Position numbers and translations under genes: made by a program. The notes beneath the pieces are model-generated. The model saw only the letters and a list, made by a program, of their open reading frames with translations, ran no database searches and had not been told where the DNA came from. A stretch of DNA of 6,833 nt from Armatimonadaceae bacterium (GTDB lineage: Bacteria > Armatimonadota > Armatimonadia > Armatimonadales > Armatimonadaceae): contig JAUJNC010000217.1 in NCBI GenBank assembly GCA_030446525.1, positions 1 to 6,833 on the forward strand, read 5' to 3'. Positions 5,645 to 6,833 of this stretch are shown in pieces (the first letter of the stretch is position 1; each line of letters starts with the position of its first letter).

Positions 5645-6833
5645 ATGAAACTCGAATCCCTCCCCAAATCTTCGGGGCCATTCCTCTCGACGCGCGGCCC
5701 TCTCCCGCGTCGGACCTTCCTGAAAGGGATCGGGATCGCTTTGTCGCTTCCCTTTCTCGACTCCATGCTGCCGGCTTTCGCGAGAGCACGGCCGTCTTCC
5801 GCGCCGCTTGCTCCCGGCGCCACGCCACGGCGGATGCTGGGAATCTGCAACAACCTCGGTTTGTTGCCCGATCTGTTCTTTCCCACCGGGACAGGGAGCC
5901 ACTACACCCCTTCACCCTATCTGGCGCTGCTTCAGGCACACCGCAAGGACTTCACGGTGTTTAGCGGCGTGTCTCACCCGAATGTGGATGGGGGGCATCC
6001 CGCCGATGTGTGTTTCCTGACGGCGGCTCCCCATCCCGGCAGCAGCTCGTTTCGCAACACGATCTCGCTGGACCAGCAGATTGCCGAGCAGATCGGCACC
6101 CTGACCCGGTTCCCGTCGCTCACGCTCGCCGTCAATACGCGCTCCCGCAGTCTCTCCTGGACCGGCACCGGCGTGGCCATTCCGCCCGAAGACAAAGCGT
6201 CGGAGGTGTTCAAGCAACTCTTCCTCCAGGGGACGTCCGAGCAGGTCGAGGCCCAGATCCGGAGACTCGATACCGGGCGGAGCATCCTCGACACCATCGC
6301 CGACCAGGCGAAAGATCTGCAGCGCCAGGTCGGCCACCGGGACCGCGACCGACTGGATCAGTATTTCACCAGCGTCCGCGAACTGGAGCATCGCCTGCAG
6401 ACCTCGCGCGGCTGGGAGAAAAAGCCCAAACCCGTCGTCCAGGCCCCGGTCCCCGTCGATCCCGCCACCCCGGCGGCCTACATAGACAAAGTAAAGGTCA
6501 TGTACGACCTGGCGCGGCTCGCCTTCGAAACCGATTCGACCCGTTCGATCACGCTGATGCTCGAAGGCGTGAGCACCCCGGTGATGGAGATCGAAGGTAT
6601 CACGATCACCGACGGGTACCACAACCTGTCGCACCACGGCAAGTCCGAGAGCAAGCGTTCCCAGCTGAAGGCCATTGACGAGTGGCACATGAAGCTGCTC
6701 GCCGACCTCGTCACCGACCTGAAAGCCGTGCGCGAGGGCGAGGACTCGCTCCTGGACCGCACGATGGTTCTGTATGGCTCCAATTTCGGCGATGCGAACA
6801 CCCATGTGACGACCAACATGCCGACCCTGCTCG
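5645..6833 (+). CDS. DUF1552 protein with Tat signal peptide (partial, C-terminus outside window)
   Basis: The first 396 codons of an open frame running off the right edge. A twin-arginine export signal is clear: PRRTFLKG (21-28), hydrophobic [14 protein letters not shown] (29-42), then AFA near the expected cleavage site, so the folded protein is sent to the periplasm. Family marks of DUF1552: [20 protein letters not shown] (61-80), [21 protein letters not shown] (107-127), [14 protein letters not shown] (321-334) and the near-terminal [21 protein letters not shown] (376-396), the usual GSxxGDxNxHxxxNxP motif. Its biochemical role is unknown. In Planctomycetota, Verrucomicrobiota and Myxococcota it usually sits beside a DUF1592/DUF1588 cytochrome-type gene; none lies upstream here, so a partner, if any, is downstream. 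No Shine-Dalgarno is visible. The frame is clean throughout, with high GC3. Confidence 0.87.
   Translation, partial: MKLESLPKSSGPFLSTRGPLPRRTFLKGIGIALSLPFLDSMLPAFARARPSSAPLAPGATPRRMLGICNNLGLLPDLFFPTGTGSHYTPSPYLALLQAHRKDFTVFSGVSHPNVDGGHPADVCFLTAAPHPGSSSFRNTISLDQQIAEQIGTLTRFPSLTLAVNTRSRSLSWTGTGVAIPPEDKASEVFKQLFLQGTSEQVEAQIRRLDTGRSILDTIADQAKDLQRQVGHRDRDRLDQYFTSVRELEHRLQTSRGWEKKPKPVVQAPVPVDPATPAAYIDKVKVMYDLARLAFETDSTRSITLMLEGVSTPVMEIEGITITDGYHNLSHHGKSESKRSQLKAIDEWHMKLLADLVTDLKAVREGEDSLLDRTMVLYGSNFGDANTHVTTNMPTLL

Noticed and set aside
5145..5939. 264-codon minus-strand open frame spanning the spacer and the DUF1552 start
   Set aside because: Arg/Ser/Pro-rich translation without motifs; it runs through the DUF1552 signal-peptide coding region.
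5912..6805. 297-codon minus-strand open frame antisense to the DUF1552 gene
   Set aside because: The plus frame carries a Tat signal and all the DUF1552 motifs; long antisense frames are expected in GC-rich coding DNA.

Overview
The window is GC-rich (GC-biased third codon positions in its genes). The likely source is an environmental Gram-negative bacterium of the Planctomycetota / Acidobacteriota / Verrucomicrobiota / Myxococcota type. That guess rests mainly on a Tat-exported DUF1552 protein and a large HEAT-repeat NACHT ATPase; no rRNA, tRNA or other marker gene is present, so the phylum is inference.

Layout. (1) 1-2178, minus: a single open frame of 726 codons running off the left edge. 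It encodes an apparent signal peptide, about eight HEAT repeats, a transmembrane helix and then a NACHT-type NTPase with clear Walker A, Walker B and sensor-1 motifs. It looks like a transmembrane STAND-class switch with its repeat sensor outside the membrane. (2) 2203-3623: a complete 1,421-bp insertion sequence with 17-bp perfect terminal inverted repeats, ending 24 bp upstream of the NACHT gene. Its IS4-like DDE transposase is split by a one-base deletion beside the second catalytic Asp. The element carries a 13-bp inverted repeat that buries its own start codon. (3) 3624-3827: a convergent intergenic stretch packed with hairpins. (4) 3828-5007, minus: a CPA2 (Kef-type) cation:proton antiporter whose last ~39 codons are put out of frame by one extra base in an A4/T4 run. 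(5) 5008-5644: a divergent spacer of about 640 bp with a perfect 9-bp-stem palindrome inside a weak helix-turn-helix-like coding fragment. (6) 5645-6833, plus: the first 396 codons of a DUF1552 protein with a twin-arginine signal, running off the right edge.

These genes do not form one pathway. Antiporter and DUF1552 gene are divergent; the insertion sequence and the antiporter converge; the NACHT gene and the transposase diverge from a gap of under 130 bp. The region reads as an accessory junction where an IS has landed against the 5' end of a membrane NACHT gene. The main point of interest is the outside-HEAT / inside-NACHT architecture, together with the N-terminus of that protein, which resembles the start of an ADP-ribosylglycohydrolase. 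Both frameshifts are single-base changes in short homopolymers, so sequencing error is a live alternative to real gene decay.
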